Counted from the stretch's first letter, positions 10,763 to 23,616 are shown. The stretch: DNA of 64,000 nt from Sophora flavescens (GCA_030762895.1 CM061069.1:28153085-28217084), one strand, 5' to 3'. Notes: a model not told the origin generated them from the letters alone. Translations and numbers: made by a program.

Positions 10763-11504
10763 AGATTTTCCACAATAAGTATTCCTTATAGAACAAGGGA
10801 TTGTAAAACTGCCTGGATCTTCATTTTCTGAGGAACTTTGTTTTGTAACAGTTGACTACACTCCTTTGTCATTGCCACCGCTTTCAAATTCTTCCAATCT
10901 CTTTCTCTTGGTAAGAATGTCTTTCATGAATTTGGTGTAGGCATCTCGCTGCAGAGCTTCAACCAGAGGTATGTTGATGTGCAATCGCTTCAAAATTTCC
11001 AGAAATTTGTTAAACTGTTTCTCTTGAGCTACTTTTTTCAACCTTTGTGGAAATGGAGGAGGAGGCCTCTCTGGAATCAGCTTAGGCTCGGTGCACTTAT
11101 AAGTGACTTGCACTGTATCTTCAGGTAGTGGAACCGAGTCAAGCTTAGACTTCTCTGTTTCAGCTGGTTTAGTTGGCTTTGTTCCCTGATGCTTAGGTGC
11201 TACAGCATCCTATAGCTCTTTTCCACTTCTTAAATTTATGGCTTTAACTTGCTCCTTTCCTTTATCAATTGAGGAAGATGGAGACTCTGTGGAAGCGTGT
11301 AAGGTACCAAGCAGGTCATTAGTTAATGCAATGGCCACCTGACCTACTTGATTCTCCAAGTTCTTACAGCAGCTCCTTGGTTCTGGATTTGAGCCTTAGT
11401 TTCAGTCATGAAAGCTTTCAACATAGCTTCCAAGGATGATTCTTTTGTAGGTGCTTGATTCTGCTGCTGCCGGTTGTCCTGTCCTTGTTGTTGGTATTGT
11501 TGTG
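10763..11504 (-). pseudogene. Athila gag C-terminal end and gag-protease linker
   Basis: A Gln/Asn-rich tail, Lys-rich stretches and the conserved block 11113-10856 (RPPPPFPQRLKKVAQEKQF and INIPLVEAL). Several stops interrupt it. The frame continues on the other side of the solo LTR at 15406, so the insertion split the Gln-rich tail of gag. Confidence 0.75.
11500..11504. repeat. Target duplication TTGTG, left of solo LTR
   Basis: Matches 15401-15405 exactly. The two flanks join into a continuous Athila gag sequence. Confidence 0.9.
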
Positions 11505-12150
11505 TGAGACACCCCGTTGTGCCCCATCGTATTATTACATTAAAACCTTAATATTTATTTACTTAATCGCTCGCTTATCATTGAAAATACGTAAAAATTA
11601 TAACTTAATTAATAATTATATAACTTATGCATATATAAAACATACCAAAACTATATTACATAAATACACACCTGTTATTTATTACATTCCAAAAGCACTG
11701 TTAAGGGTACCCTCTCTGTCGGCTCCCTCACAGTCATAAAATTCACTACATACAGACTCAGCGGACATATAAATACTCTTTAGACACACACGCCATACTG
11801 TCTATACTCTAATCGCCTTGAATCACAGCTCGACCTCCCAAAGATCCCGGTTCGTAAGGAGTTCCATCTAACCCCTCAAAGAATTGGTTCCTCCATCGTG
11901 TCTTCTATTTCGATCACATCATAAATAAATCACAACACACAGAAAGATATAGGGAATAAGAAACAGTTCTATCATCAAAAAGCGGAAAAGAGTAATAGTA
12001 AATTATACAGTAATTGTCACAGACATGCATCAATCAAAATCAGTAATCATCCTCAATTCACTATATCATCCTCTACCCTCAGCCCATGCAACTAAAACTT
12101 AATACTGATGTGGCCATCTTCACTCCTGTCACATTAGTCAGTAGTCCAGA

Positions 12151-12440
12151 ACGGTCCAGTACCAATAACATACGAACTCGTCAAGGAATAACATTCCATA
12201 ACGGTCCAGTGCCAAGAACATACGAACTCGTCAAGGAATATCATTCCATAACGGTCCAGTGCCAAGAACATACGAACTCGTCAAGGAGTATCAATCCAAA
12301 ACGGTCCAGTGCCAAGAACATACGAACTCGTCAAGGAATATCATTCCATAACGGTCCAGTGCCAATAACATACGAACTCGTCAAGGAGTATCAATCCAAA
12401 ACGGTCCAGTGCCAAGAACATGCGAACTCGTCAAGAACTA
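12151..12440. repeat. Tandem repeat, 50-bp unit, about six copies, in the solo LTR
   Basis: Units start at 12151, 12201, 12251, 12301, 12351 and 12401, each opening with ACGGTCCAGT and containing CGAACTCGTCAAGG. Two unit variants alternate near the end (ATCATTCCATA and ATCAATCCAAA types), which suggests higher-order duplication. Since 50 is not a multiple of three, the open frame over it (12086-12481) repeats every 50 residues and is an artefact. Confidence 0.95.
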
Positions 12441-13678
12441 AAGAGTATTACGGTAGTCTACCTCGGCATCCACATCCGTAGGGCACTCACCCGTAATATC
12501 CGATATCCCCAAGATAGGATATCCTGACCTCGTGTGTTCCACTCACACGGCTGTGACTAACAATACCTCGATAAATGAATCTCCCTAATTTAAATCAATA
12601 ACAACCTAGTGCCTCAACCTTCCATCAAAGTCTCAACACCTTTTTCCTCTTAGATAAAACCACTTAATTAGGCTAGGCACCTCTAAATCACCTTTATTCT
12701 CTCACCCAAACAATTATCTCCCGAACAACACATATCCTTACTTAAAAATCAGCTAAGCACAATATTAAAAACCAGTGCGGATCATCTCTAACCATATATC
12801 AGAATATTGTTGAACCAAGCAATTCAATTATCATCAAGCTATAATACATTCTCACATAAACATATTAATCATCATAAAATATCATTCAACAGAATAAAAA
12901 TCACCAAATTTAAGAACTACGAATAGTATACCGGATAACTTCCCAGGAAAAAGAGGTGGTGATAAACACGCTTAAATACCAAGTTTTTCCTTAGCCAGAA
13001 ATTATTCAGACATATACCATTCCAACCTCAAAACAACATATTAACATCCATATCATCAAGTATCAATTCGATATAAATAATAAAAGCAAATCATCCATCA
13101 ACGGTTAATAATTATCAACATAATATCAATAAAATAATCAAACACCATAAAATATCACTTAAAACAAATTATCACAGCCAGCATATCACAATCAAATCAA
13201 ATAATAAATAAATCCAAACATACTCAACATCATAAAATCAACCTTAATGTCGATAAACCTACAATCCCCGAATCACCATTGGTTTTACAGAAAAGGTTTC
13301 CAATGGGATTTTGGTCTTGTCGATTACTCGACTACTAGTAGGGTTTAGGTCGCCCTACACAATTATCATATAATCTACTACTTATCGATTCCGACGATAG
13401 GTTGATTCTTTTCCCCACCTGAGTTTTCACCGGAAACACGTACACGACGATCCTCGTTATCCCGCCACGAGTTAACACAAACACCTTCAACCAAACAACA
13501 TAACTATAATTAATAAACTAACAACCATCTATGACACTTTAGGGCTAGGTTCGGTCAAGACTTAGAAAATAGGTTTAGGATTATCTTCTTAATGCTATCT
13601 TTTGGATCCTAGTTACTAGAGTCTTAACTAACATAGATTAATTATTACAAGACTAAAATTTGAAACAAAATCCTCTAA

Positions 13679-13697
13679 CCTTTAGGGTTAGGGTTTC
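13679..13697. repeat. Short telomere-like motif in the solo LTR
   Basis: TTTAGGGTTAGGGTTT, two units of the plant telomere heptamer (telo-box) followed by CGGCC. AGGGTTCGGCC also appears in the related LTRs at about 26410 and 38368, so it seems to be an LTR element rather than an old telomere. Confidence 0.5.
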
Positions 13698-15405
13698 GGC
13701 CCATATTAGGAAAATAGGCTAGGAAATTTAGTTGGATTCAAGCTCTTGGATAATGAAAGTGGAAGACATCACAAGATCATAGAAATTGGTTTCACATTAA
13801 AAGGATTTTTCTACAATTTTCTAGAATTATTTGAAGTTCTAGATCTAGGAATGGAAAAATATGATTCATGGCATAAACATGATAAATACATGAATATGAA
13901 AGCTTATATGATCAAGGAGATGAGCTTTTACCTCTTGAAGATTGAAGAAATGAAGAAAATGATCAACCTTCACTATGTTGAAAACTGGACAGCTTGAGAG
14001 TGTGATGGTATTGTGAGTGTATCTCACAATATACTCATCCAAAAATTACGAACTTTCGCTTGATAGAAATATAAGAAGAAAAGGAACAACTTTGGTGTTT
14101 AAGGTTTCATTTGGTTCGGATCATAACAGGGGTGAAAAGGTCCTTCTTTATGCTGTTTCGTGGGTTGCTGGGAATTCTGGGCAGTTTCTGTATTTTGAGC
14201 CTTTCTCCCAATCCACTTATCCGTTTTTGATGATATTTAGCTTGTTGGAAAGAAGAGAGAAAGAGGAACAACTTTTGTGTTGAGTGTTTTCCGAGTTTCA
14301 GAAAGGAAGAGGGTCATATGTTTGGTGGAAATTCGGTGTTCTTAGGGTTTTGTAACTTAGTTGGTGGGGAAGATGAAGAGAATGAAGAAGATGAGTGAAA
14401 TGGTGAGGGAGGACACGGTTTGGGGTATTTATAGGAGTAATCTTATGCCTTGTTTGGTTAAAAGGAATTGGTTTAATGGGTTTTGTGATTATTAAATTAA
14501 TATAAGCTTAACTAAGGTTATAATTAACTTAACTAAGGTTATAATTAACTTAACTAAGGTTATTTTGGCTAACCATGGTTAATAATATGCGGCTCACATT
14601 TGATGGAGGTGTGGCTGATTTTGGGCCACACAAAATGACTCACCAATGAGTCATCGATCTTATCCATTAGCGGTTCCCTAAATTCCGTGACGCTCAATCC
14701 GTTTACCCGATTTTGGTTTTTGAGAGGAAAATAATGAAACGAAAGCAAAATAAAATAGGTAAGATTTATTGGAGGTGGATGCACGAAATTGGAGAGATTT
14801 GGGAGGTTTTCAACCACGTAAAATGAGTGGATAAGAGTGCGTAGATGCGTCTTGTTAATACCCAAAAAGCTTGGGGGTATTTTGGTCTTTTTACCTAAAT
14901 GTCATGATTACATGCATTTAATGCTCATAAATGCTTGGTGACTCATCCTCCATGAGTCATCATGTATGACTCGTTGTCCCGATCTCTTGACGGGTCTCTG
15001 CACTTCCCTTCTCGACTCCGTCGGTTTCCCGATTAGGGTTTTACGCCCGTAAAAAGCGTAATATTTTATTTTCGGTTGAAAATTTTCAAAACAACCAAGC
15101 TCGTTAGAAATGTGATTTAAATATAAACCATTTCGTTCACGAGTCAAAATTTTGTTTTCTGCCCAGTAAAATTATACTGTCAGTGAAAACGCAGACCGGG
15201 TTCCGTCTGAATTTTCAACCCAAATTTTTACCGTAAGCTTCTACCCTAAGATAGAGTATGAATATGATTTTTATTTCATAAAAATCAATCTCCATGAACT
15301 CGGATAAAAATATAAATAAATACATTTATACCGGTTAATACAGTTAAAATATTTTTACTGAAAAAAATAAAAATCGGAAAATAAAAAGTAGGGTGTTACA
15401 TTGTG

Positions 15406-16249
15406 GGGCATTTCTAGTTGAGGAATTCAATGTGTTGTTGTAATTCCCATAGTTGAAATGCAGGTGTTTCTTCCAACCAGGATTGTAAGTGTTAGAATAT
15501 GCATTATTCCCTCTATTTCCCACATAATTTACTGACACTAGGTTGTTGGGACACTCTTCAAACAGATGCTCCCCTCCACAAAAAACACAGGAAGTAGGAC
15601 TCACTTTAGCCACCACAGGTTCAGCCATAGCAGGTTCTTTACTTGCGTTGGTAGCAGTCAGATTTTTCAGCATATTAGTGATGGCAGCTAGCTGAGCAGA
15701 TAAGGCATTTGCTTCCTTCACCTCAAGCACTCCAGCAGGGGTTTTAGCATAGTTGGCCCTCACAGTTGGCCATCGGTAGCTATTAGCAGCTATGCTCTCA
15801 ATCAATGTATAAGCTTCATTTAATGATTTTGTCAAGAATGTGATGAAGCATCTAACATCAATCTTGAAGGAGGCAACAGTCCATTGTAGAATGTCTCCAT
15901 TTGGATGCATACAGGAATGCTATGATGAGGACATCTTCTCAAAAGCTCCTAGAACCTCTCCCACGATTCATACAGTGATTCAACATCATTTTGCCTGAAG
16001 GGAGTTATATCACCTCTCATTCTTGCATTTTTAGTAGGAGGAAAGTATTTAGTCAAAAACTTTTCAGCTAGGCCATTCCACGAAGTAATGGAGTTGGATT
16101 CCAAAGAGTTCAGTCAAGTCTTGGCTCTGTCCCTCAGAGAATAAGGAAAAAGAGACTTAACCTGAAAGCATCATCACTTCCTCCAGGAATCTTGAAATTG
16201 CAGACCACTTCCAGAAATTGCCTCAGATGCAAGTGTGGATCTTCAGTAG
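15406..16249 (-). pseudogene. Athila gag, middle and zinc-knuckle part
   Basis: Read leftward: the capsid core with LHLRQFLEV, KFLTKYFPP and the WERF block (interrupted by stops), then open frame 15910-15344 with SLNEAYTLIESIAANSYRWP, LSAQLAAITNMLKNL, a knuckle-like CVFCGGEHLFEECP, and SVNYVGNRGNNAYSNTYNPGW. All are typical of Athila gag. It is flanked by the AGTAG duplication at 16245-16249 on one side and the solo LTR on the other. Confidence 0.87.
16245..16249. repeat. Target duplication AGTAG, left
   Basis: Matches AGTAG at 39510-39514. It pairs the two ends of the 23-kb compound insertion and shows that the Athila gag was continuous before. Confidence 0.9.
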
Positions 16250-18261
16250 TGTAACACCCCCCTTGGGCATTACTATGTGAACACATACGGAAATAAATTA
16301 AAAATAATTTTGCTGGATGCTTCCAGGAAATTGATTTATTTGGAGTCAAAATCTGGGTGTAAAACAATTTCTCCTTAATACTTCGAGTATGACGTGCATA
16401 ACACAATAATAATTGTCATCTTATGCACAACATAATTTCAGCCATATAAAGGTTTTCAAAATACCTACACAGACTTTCTCAAAACATACCACCCAACAAA
16501 TTTTAAAAGATCCTCAGCTGGCACTCTACAAGACATTCACTGATAAGACCTCGTGATCATCCATATGATCATGCTTCTCTTCCCGCAATCCGGACTTAAG
16601 TCTCCAAATGACTTAAGGAACTATTCTGCAACATCTGCACTAATGTACCAAGGTACAACAAAGAAGACAAAAGAACATGTATATGCAAGGGTGAGTTCCA
16701 ATATATGGATTTTAAAACGATAACCATATCCACGACACACAAATAACATTTAACATGTATATTCAACAGCAAACATTCTATTTACCAAAGGGTTTCATAC
16801 CCAACAATCTACGTTGCTTTAAAACCCATGACACTTCAATATTCATCAACTGACTTTTGTACCTAATCTCCAGAGCTTCCAACACCAAATAGATGAGCTG
16901 ATCAGGCTCTCATTGCCAAATAAGGTAGAATATAAACATTTCCAGATAAGGCAAGTTTCAAATGATTTGGCCTGTCAAGGTTCCGAGTTCCAACTATTTA
17001 ACTAAATAACTCGGAAGGATACGAGTTCCAACCATCATTGTAAGTAGTTCATAAGATCATCCAATGATAATTGTAATTAACTCGGACTATAAAATATGAG
17101 TCATATCCGAGCTTCCGAAATAGTCGTAATTAGCCTGGCCTTTCCTAGACCCCCATTCTTTTCACCCAAAGGTGAAATGTATCCCATAACATGGATACCT
17201 ACCAAGGTACCATGCATAAAACCTATAGGCACTTTTGCCAAAATAAAATGCAAATTGCATGTAAAACATTTAAATTTTACAAACTTTCCAATCAAACAGA
17301 CTCCAAGTCAAAAACGTACCGATGTACCAGATTTAGATTCGTAGATTTTAGTGCACAAAAATCAAAATCACTTTTTATAGGACATCTAATCCCTACTTCA
17401 CCTTTCGGACCATTGGCCCATATCATAGAACACTAGATCCCAATGTCTCAGTAGCTAGGTTCGTTTTTCAATCTAAAAATCATTTTCGATTTGTGAAACA
17501 CAAATCCAAAATCAAATTTTCCTCAACTTATCCAAGTTGTCGGAAATAACCCATTTCATAAATCTACTTTACCGAAAATCCTTTTGCGTTGGAAATTCGT
17601 TTTATAAAATCATCAAAATTACTTAAAATTCATTTTCTTTCAAAAATCAATATTTTGAGCCTAAAAACATTGTTGTGAGACAAATTCTCAGTTTTAACCA
17701 ATACTACCGTTTTTAATAATATTTCTGTAAATATTGTCGGAATTGTCCAATGTTTGACGTTTTAAAAACGTTTTAAGTCCAAATATAACTTTTCTAGCTA
17801 AAATAATTTTTCCAACATCATAGTAAAATTATTTTCGAAACTTATTTTCTTAAAATAACATTTTCTAATTTTTAGAAATTTCTTACGTATAAACTAGAAG
17901 TGCAAAATTATTTTCACGGTTACGTCCTCACTATGACTCATAAAACACTCTTACGCAGTTAAATCATTAAAATAATATTATTTTCAACTTTTTCTCATTT
18001 TCAACCTACCAAAATACTTAATTAATATTATATTATTATTTCTCAACAATTAAAACACATTATCTCGTAAAAAGCTTTTTAACACTTTTAACCTCATTAA
18101 TTGAGCATTGACCACCTCAGGGCTTTACAATCCACAAACCACATCAATAACAATCATTTCAATAATATAGCATATAGCACAATTAATGACAAGCAATAAA
18201 CTATAATAACAATTAAATGCAGATAATCAAGTAATTAAAAGTAGATAATTTAAAAGTAGAG
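16250..18261 (-). repeat. 3' LTR of the gag-only element, first part
   Basis: Starts TGTAACACCCCCCTTGGGC and matches 29713-30760 and 36856-37826. Interrupted at 18262 by chromovirus copy 2. A candidate splice acceptor (GATGTTGCAG on the minus strand) lies at about 16626, 376 nt from the LTR end. No coding potential. Confidence 0.9.
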
Positions 18262-18637
18262 TGTAACGCCCTTTGTTATACTAGTAATCCCAAGGTAAAA
18301 TCAATAAAAAAAATCCTTTAAAACATTTAATTAAAACATACATCTCATAAAGAAAAAATTATAAAAGAAAAAAATATATTTAAAGTCTGAAAATACCTCA
18401 TAATAAATAACGTAGTAATAAAATATGCATGTAGTAAATATAAATATAAATATAAATATAAATAAAAACCAAAAGCCTCAAAACCGGGCGTCTAATTACA
18501 ATCCCAACGATAAATAAATGTGCCTAGCCACAAACGGCTCCTTATTTAAGAAAATACTAACCAAACTAGAAAGAATAACTAATGGAATCCACTAAGTCTT
18601 CATGCCTCTTCAGTTTCAATGACGTCCTCCTCGTGCT

Positions 18638-19568
18638 CTGAAAACAATACTTATAAAGAGATATAAAATCCCAGTAATCAACAATACAGTTTTTTTAAAT
18701 ATTTTTGAAAATAGCATTGTTCTCAGCCGGCGCGGTAACCGGAAAAACTGTCCATGGCACCCGCTAATTTTCCAAAATAATATATATAAAAGAAAATAAT
18801 TCTAATATCAATAATAATCTCATCTCAATACATCATATTCCATATACCAGATAAATTCTAATTTAATCCAAGCGATCCAAAGACCTCCTAATTAAATTGG
18901 CCTCTTGTCGGCATGCCATATATTCACACATCACACGACAATGGCGTCCCATTGCCCACCCCTACTCACGAGGAGTGTTTCGATGTCACCCTCCTGTCGG
19001 GGACATTTCCATTTCGATACCTCCCATATGCACATGGTGGTATTTCTCCTTTTTCGACACCCCAACCTGTGGCGGTGTTACTTTCGATACTCCTTTTTAG
19101 GTAGTATTACTCATTTTCGACATCCCAATTATATGGGGATGTTACTTTCGATACCCCATTACGGTGATATTACTTTTCAATACCCCTATCATAGGTGGTA
19201 TTACGGCAAACATCATACAATTCATCATAAGGCACAATTTCATGTCTCATACGTGTAACAATTCATTTACCAAAAATTAAATATTTGATCTTATCATGCA
19301 TGTCAAATAAACTCACAAGGCATAGCATACACCAATAAGCACGTCATTCAACTAATTCAAATACCAATCATGTATTTCATGCCATCAGTAACAAAAATAA
19401 ATACCCAATTTAATAATCTTTTTTTATTTTAATTCAAAACCCCTAAAAAAATTAGTTTATTAATAACATGCATCATTCAATTAAAATCACTCAAAATCAT
19501 AGGTAAATCGCTCAACACAACAAACACATGTACCATGGAAAGGGTTATTAAAAGGTATTGTTGCTCAC
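18638..19568 (-). other. Putative leader intron within the LTR (copy 2, left)
   Basis: Donor-like GAGAG then GTGAGC at 19568 and acceptor-like TTGTTTTCAG at about 18638, matching copy 1. Being in the 3' LTR it would be transcribed only if this LTR acts as promoter. Confidence 0.35.
18980..19202. repeat. Hairpin array, copy 2 left LTR
   Basis: Same seven TCGA-led hairpins as at 3617-3840. Two point changes weaken pairing (CATATG in unit 2; GATAT and TCAA in the last units). Confidence 0.85.
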
Positions 19569-19768
19569 CTCTCGAAGACCTCAAATGTGCTCTAAATTTT
19601 ATTTATGATAAGGATTTGTGCTTCCCTAAAAATTCTTCTCCCGTTTGGTGGCGTTCTTGGATCTGTGTTGTTACGATTGCACTGGCAAGGAAGAACGGAA
19701 CTGACGAAAATGCCAAACCCCTCTGCGGCGCTCCTGATCGACGCTCCTTTTCTTTTTGGTTACTATTC

Positions 19769-19875
<107 letters not shown>

Positions 19876-19959
19876 AGTAGGTTTGTCCCTTTTTTTTGGC
19901 AAAATCCGGAAGTGGGCGCAAGGCCCCGCACGCCACTATTTCTTGTACTGTGCGCCACT

Positions 19960-19962
<3 letters not shown>

Positions 19963-20043
<81 letters not shown>
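19963..20043. repeat. (TA)n microsatellite, ~81 bp
   Basis: Second pure TA array in the same LTR; the partner site at 25673-25697 has ~25 bp. Confidence 0.97.
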
Positions 20044-20047
<4 letters not shown>

Positions 20048-20204
20048 TTCTTTTAAAATAATTAAGTAATTTCAATAAATCCTTGTACTATTAAATTCTT
20101 CACACTAAACCTCTTAATTATATTTTATTTATACTATACATTTTAATAACCAATATATATATATTTTTATCAACTTAATTATAATAAATTTATAAGATGT
20201 TACA

Positions 20205-20219
20205 TTTTCTCCCTCCTTA
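20205..20219 (-). other. Polypurine tract of chromovirus copy 2
   Basis: The minus strand reads TAAGGAGGGAGAAAA directly before the 3' LTR. Just upstream lies GGGGACGAAATTC, a block also next to the purine tract of the gag-only element (about 27573-27590), as is usual in this clade. Confidence 0.85.
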
Positions 20220-20303
20220 GAGAATTTCGTCCCCGAAATTCGCCTTTATACTCACGCACTTATCTTAACATATGACATATTCAAACGTAAAGGTTACCAT
20301 ACC

Positions 20304-20558
20304 TTAGATAATAAAATATGGGTATTGACGCACGATGTCCTCCTCCATCTCCCAAGTGGCTTCCTCAGGAGTCAATCCGTCCCATAACACTTTCACCAAT
20401 GGAATTGCCTTGTTCCTTAGAGTCTTAGTGCTCTTGTCCAAGATTTGACCAGGCTTTGGCTTATAGATCAAATTATCCTTCAATTGTACGGACTCAGGAG
20501 CTATCACATGAGATTCATCAGGCACATATTTTGAGTTGCGACACATGGAAAACATCAT
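20304..20558 (-). pseudogene. Chromodomain at the C-terminus of copy 2 pol
   Basis: The frame has the linker SKYVPDESHVI and the chromodomain core with IPLVKVLWDGLTPEEATWEME and the end REYP-like VRQYPYF. In chromoviruses this domain targets integration to particular chromatin. It is separated from integrase by a short frame shift (overlap with 20518). It is the main reason for calling the family a chromovirus. Confidence 0.88.
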
Positions 20559-21390
20559 GAAGGTTTGTCAATCTGGCGGAAGAACCAATTGATAAGCAAA
20601 GAGTCCCGACTCTTTTAAGGATTTGGAAAGGTCCCATGAAACGAGGACTTAGCTTGCGGACTTTCATCGACCTCCCTACCCCCGTCTTAGGAGTGACTCT
20701 AAAAAATACATGCTCACTTTCCTGGAATTCTAGAGGCTTTCTCCTTTTGTCGGCATAGCTCTTTTGTCTACTTTGCACCGTGCGCATCCTCTCCCTAATC
20801 ATTTTGATTCTCTCAGAGGTTTCCTGGACCAATTCGGGTCCTATCAAGGTTTTCTCACCTACCTCACACCAACATAAATGGGACCTACACTTCCTCCCAT
20901 ATAGGGCCTCATGGGGTGCCATGCCTATACTAGCGTGATAACTATTGTTATATGCAAACTCAATGAGAGGTAGGAATCTATCCCAACTCCCTCCTTCATC
21001 CAGGACACACGCCCTAAGCATGTCCTCAAGGGTCTAAATGGTCCGTTCTGACTGACCATCCGTTTGGGGATGATAGGCCGTGCTAAGGTTCAACTTAGTC
21101 CCAAAGGCTTGCTAAAAAGCTCTCCAAAATCTAGAGGTAAACCTCGGGTCTCTATCCGACACTATAGATGTGGGTATCCCATGAAGCTTGACTATTTCCT
21201 TGATATAGATGTATGCCAACTTGTCTAAGCTATAGGTTGCCTTAATTGGCAAGAAGTGGGCAGACTTGGTCAACCTATCCACTAATACCCAAATGGCGTC
21301 TAAGCCCAAACGTGTCTTAGGTAACCCCATCACAAAGTCCGTAGAAATTCTCTCCCACTTCCATTCTGAATCTCCAAGGACTCGCAACAA
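20518..21390 (-). pseudogene. Integrase core of chromovirus copy 2
   Basis: The first piece (21390-21112) holds the first Asp (STDFVMGLPKT) and second Asp (VSDRDPRF). A TAG at 21112-21114 replaces a Gln codon. The third acidic residue lies in the following stretch (DGQSERTIQ-like), which has another TAG at 21034-21036. The last piece (21021-20518) has FAYNNSYHASIGMAPHEALYGRKC and the GPF(Q)I motif before the chromodomain. Both stops fit single C-to-T changes. Confidence 0.88.
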
Positions 21391-22037
21391 CCCCGAAGGC
21401 TTCGATGTTCTATCTTAACCTTTTGGCACACTAAACACCTAGTTACACAGCTAGCCACATCATTTTTCATTCCTGGCCACCAATACATCGTCTTAAGGTC
21501 TTGGTACATCTTAGTTATTCCAGGAAGTATGGTAAACTTCCCCTTATGAGCTTCCTCTAATATCTTCTCTCTAAGGCTCCCCTCCTTAGGAACAACGATC
21601 CTATTCTTAAACTTCACTAGCCCATCAACAGACAACTCATAACCCTCTTGTCCCAACCGAGACTGCAACTCTTGGTCTAAAAGTTGTTCCCGCCTAACCT
21701 CGTCTCTAAGGTCACTATTAATTTCCAACCTATTCAGCTTCAAACTTAAGACATTTAAGGACACATCCAACACCTCCAGATTCATGTCCCTAAACTCTTC
21801 CATAAGGTTCAGCTCTTGCATCATCAAGCTCGACAGGTGTAGGGACTTCCTACTCAAAGCATCTGCCACCACATTGGCTTTTCCCGGATGGTACTTCAAC
21901 TCGAAGTCATAGTCCTTAAGGGGCTCCATCCACCTTCGTTGTCTCATGTTCAACTCCTCCTGGTCGAACAGATATTTAAGGCTTTTTATGGTCACTAAAA
22001 ACTTCAAACTTCGCCCCATAAAGGCATTGCCTCCCAA
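21330..22037 (-). pseudogene. RNase H end and integrase HHCC finger of copy 2
   Basis: The frame contains the end of RNase H (VVADALSRKS), a linker and the finger HKGKFTILPGITKMY...CLVCQ. The second His of HHCC is Leu here (LPG); copy 1 keeps HPG. Frameshifts at both ends. Confidence 0.85.
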
Positions 22038-22419
22038 TCTTAAGGGTAAAAACCACAGCTGCTAGCTCTAGGTCATGGTTAGGGTAATTCCCCTCATGTG
22101 GCCTAAGCTGCCTAGAGGCATATGCTACCACCTTGCCCTCCTGTATCAAGACACATCCTAAGCCATTCTTAGATGCGTTGCAGTATACCACAAAACTCAC
22201 TAAGGGATCCGGTATAGTTAAGACTGGTGATGACACCAATCTCCTCTTAAACTCTTGGAACCCTTCCTCATACCCCTGGTCCCACACAAAAGGTTTCCCT
22301 TTCCTAGTCAACTGGGTCAAGGGTAAGGCTAATCTAGAGAACCCCTCTATGAACTTCCTATAGTAACCAGCTAAGCCTAAGAAACTTCTTACTTCGGTTA
22401 CTGTCTTAGGTTGCTCTCA
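21976..22419 (-). pseudogene. RNase H start of copy 2
   Basis: Contains QLTRKGKPFVWD, then VVYCNASKNGLGCVL, where the catalytic Asp of YCDAS is Asn, and YASRQLRPHEGNYPNHDLEL. Upstream a TGA at 22417-22419 replaces the Trp codon that copy 1 still has. Ends in a frameshift near 21976. Confidence 0.85.
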
Positions 22420-23616
22420 TCCCAACACCGCATCAACTTTAGAGGAATCGACCGCTACACCATCCTTTGAGATCGTGTGTCCTAAAAACTTTACCTTGTC
22501 TAGCCAAAACTCACACTTCTCCGGTTTGTCATAAAGACGCTCGTCCCTCAAGATTTGAAACACCAACCTTAAGTGTTCTCCATGTTCTTCTGGTGTCCTA
22601 GAGTATCTTAAAATATCGTCTATAAATACCACCACAAACCTGTCCAGAAAGGTCCTAAAGATCCGATTCATGTAGTCCATGAAAACGGCGGGGGCGTTGG
22701 TCACACCAAAGGGCATCACCACATACTCATAATGCCTATACCTTGTCCTAAAGGCTGCCTTAGGGATGTCCTCGCTTCTAACTCCAATTTGATGGAATCC
22801 CGATCTTAGATCTATTTTGGAAAACACTGACGCCCCCCTTAACTGGTCTAAGAGGTCATCTATCCTAGGCAAGGGATATTTGTTCTTGATGGTTACCTTA
22901 TTCAGTTGCCTATAGTCAACACACAACCTCATACTCCCATCTTTTTTCTTCACTAGAAGTACTGGCGCTCCCCAAGGTGACACACTAGGCCTAATAAACC
23001 CCTTTTGTAACATATCCTCTATCTGTTTCTTGAGCTCGCTCAACTCTGGAGGTGCCATCCTATAGGGTGCTACTGATACATGTCCACTCCTAGGTACTAG
23101 ATCTATGGTAAACTCAATCTCTCTATCTGGAGGTAATTTAGAGACAACCTTAGGAAACATATCTAGGAACTCACACACAATAGGCAACGCCGCTATATCA
23201 CTTTCAGCCTTTATCTTAGCAGAAAAGGGAAGTATATATCCCTGAGCTCCCTCAACAAAGCACTTACGACATGAGGCAGTAGAGATAAGATGTTCTGTCC
23301 TAGGAGAGTTAACAGACATGGACCGTGGAATGAAAGAAATAGTTCGACTAGCACAATCAATAATAGCATTGTTATGAGACAACCAGTCCATGCCCAAAAT
23401 AATATCTAGACCATACATAAGTAAACATATCAAATCAACAATATAAGTCAGGTCTTGAAATAATAAGGGACATTGCAGCCAGACAGAAGAAGTAATCAAT
23501 CTATCTTTAGCAAGAGTAGAAACACACAAATCATATGATAGTTTAGTAACTGGTAACTCTAATAATTGTGCACATTTAAATGAAATTAATGAATGTGTTG
23601 CTCCCGAATCGAACAA
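22417..23616 (-). pseudogene. Protease and reverse transcriptase of chromovirus copy 2
   Basis: A 399-residue open frame, the best preserved part. Protease: DSGATHSLIS near the start and ILGMDWLSHNNA. RT: PYRMAPPELSELKKQIEDM, SPWGAPVLLVKKKDGSMR, CVDYRQLNKVTIKNKYPLPR, MPFGVTNAPAVFMDYMN and the catalytic FIDD. It ends at a TGA (22417-22419) that is Trp in copy 1. The DSG is close to the start because most of gag is missing upstream. Confidence 0.92.

Larger units (their letters stand above)
11505..15400 (-). mobile_element. Solo LTR (3896 bp) of a chromovirus-like Gypsy element
   Basis: The ends are TGAGACACCCCG at 11505 and GGTGTTACA at 15400, flanked by TTGTG at 11500-11504 and 15401-15405, so it is a complete insertion. 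There is only one LTR and no internal region: a product of unequal recombination between two LTRs. Scattered stretches match the LTRs at 16250-39509 (for example CAGACCGGGTTCC and GTTCTAGATCTAGGAAT), so it is a sister family. Small open frames inside (13746-13997, 14017-14283) have no recognisable product. Confidence 0.9.

Noticed and set aside
12151..12440. Regular repeats considered as a CRISPR array
   Set aside because: Units are contiguous with no unique spacers, and the sequence is plant nuclear DNA.
12086..12481. 131-residue open frame in the solo LTR
   Set aside because: It is produced by the 50-bp tandem repeat; the reading repeats every 50 residues because 50 is not a multiple of three.
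13746..14283. Two adjacent open frames in the solo LTR as possible genes
   Set aside because: The corresponding stretches of the related LTRs do not keep these frames; no motif recognised.
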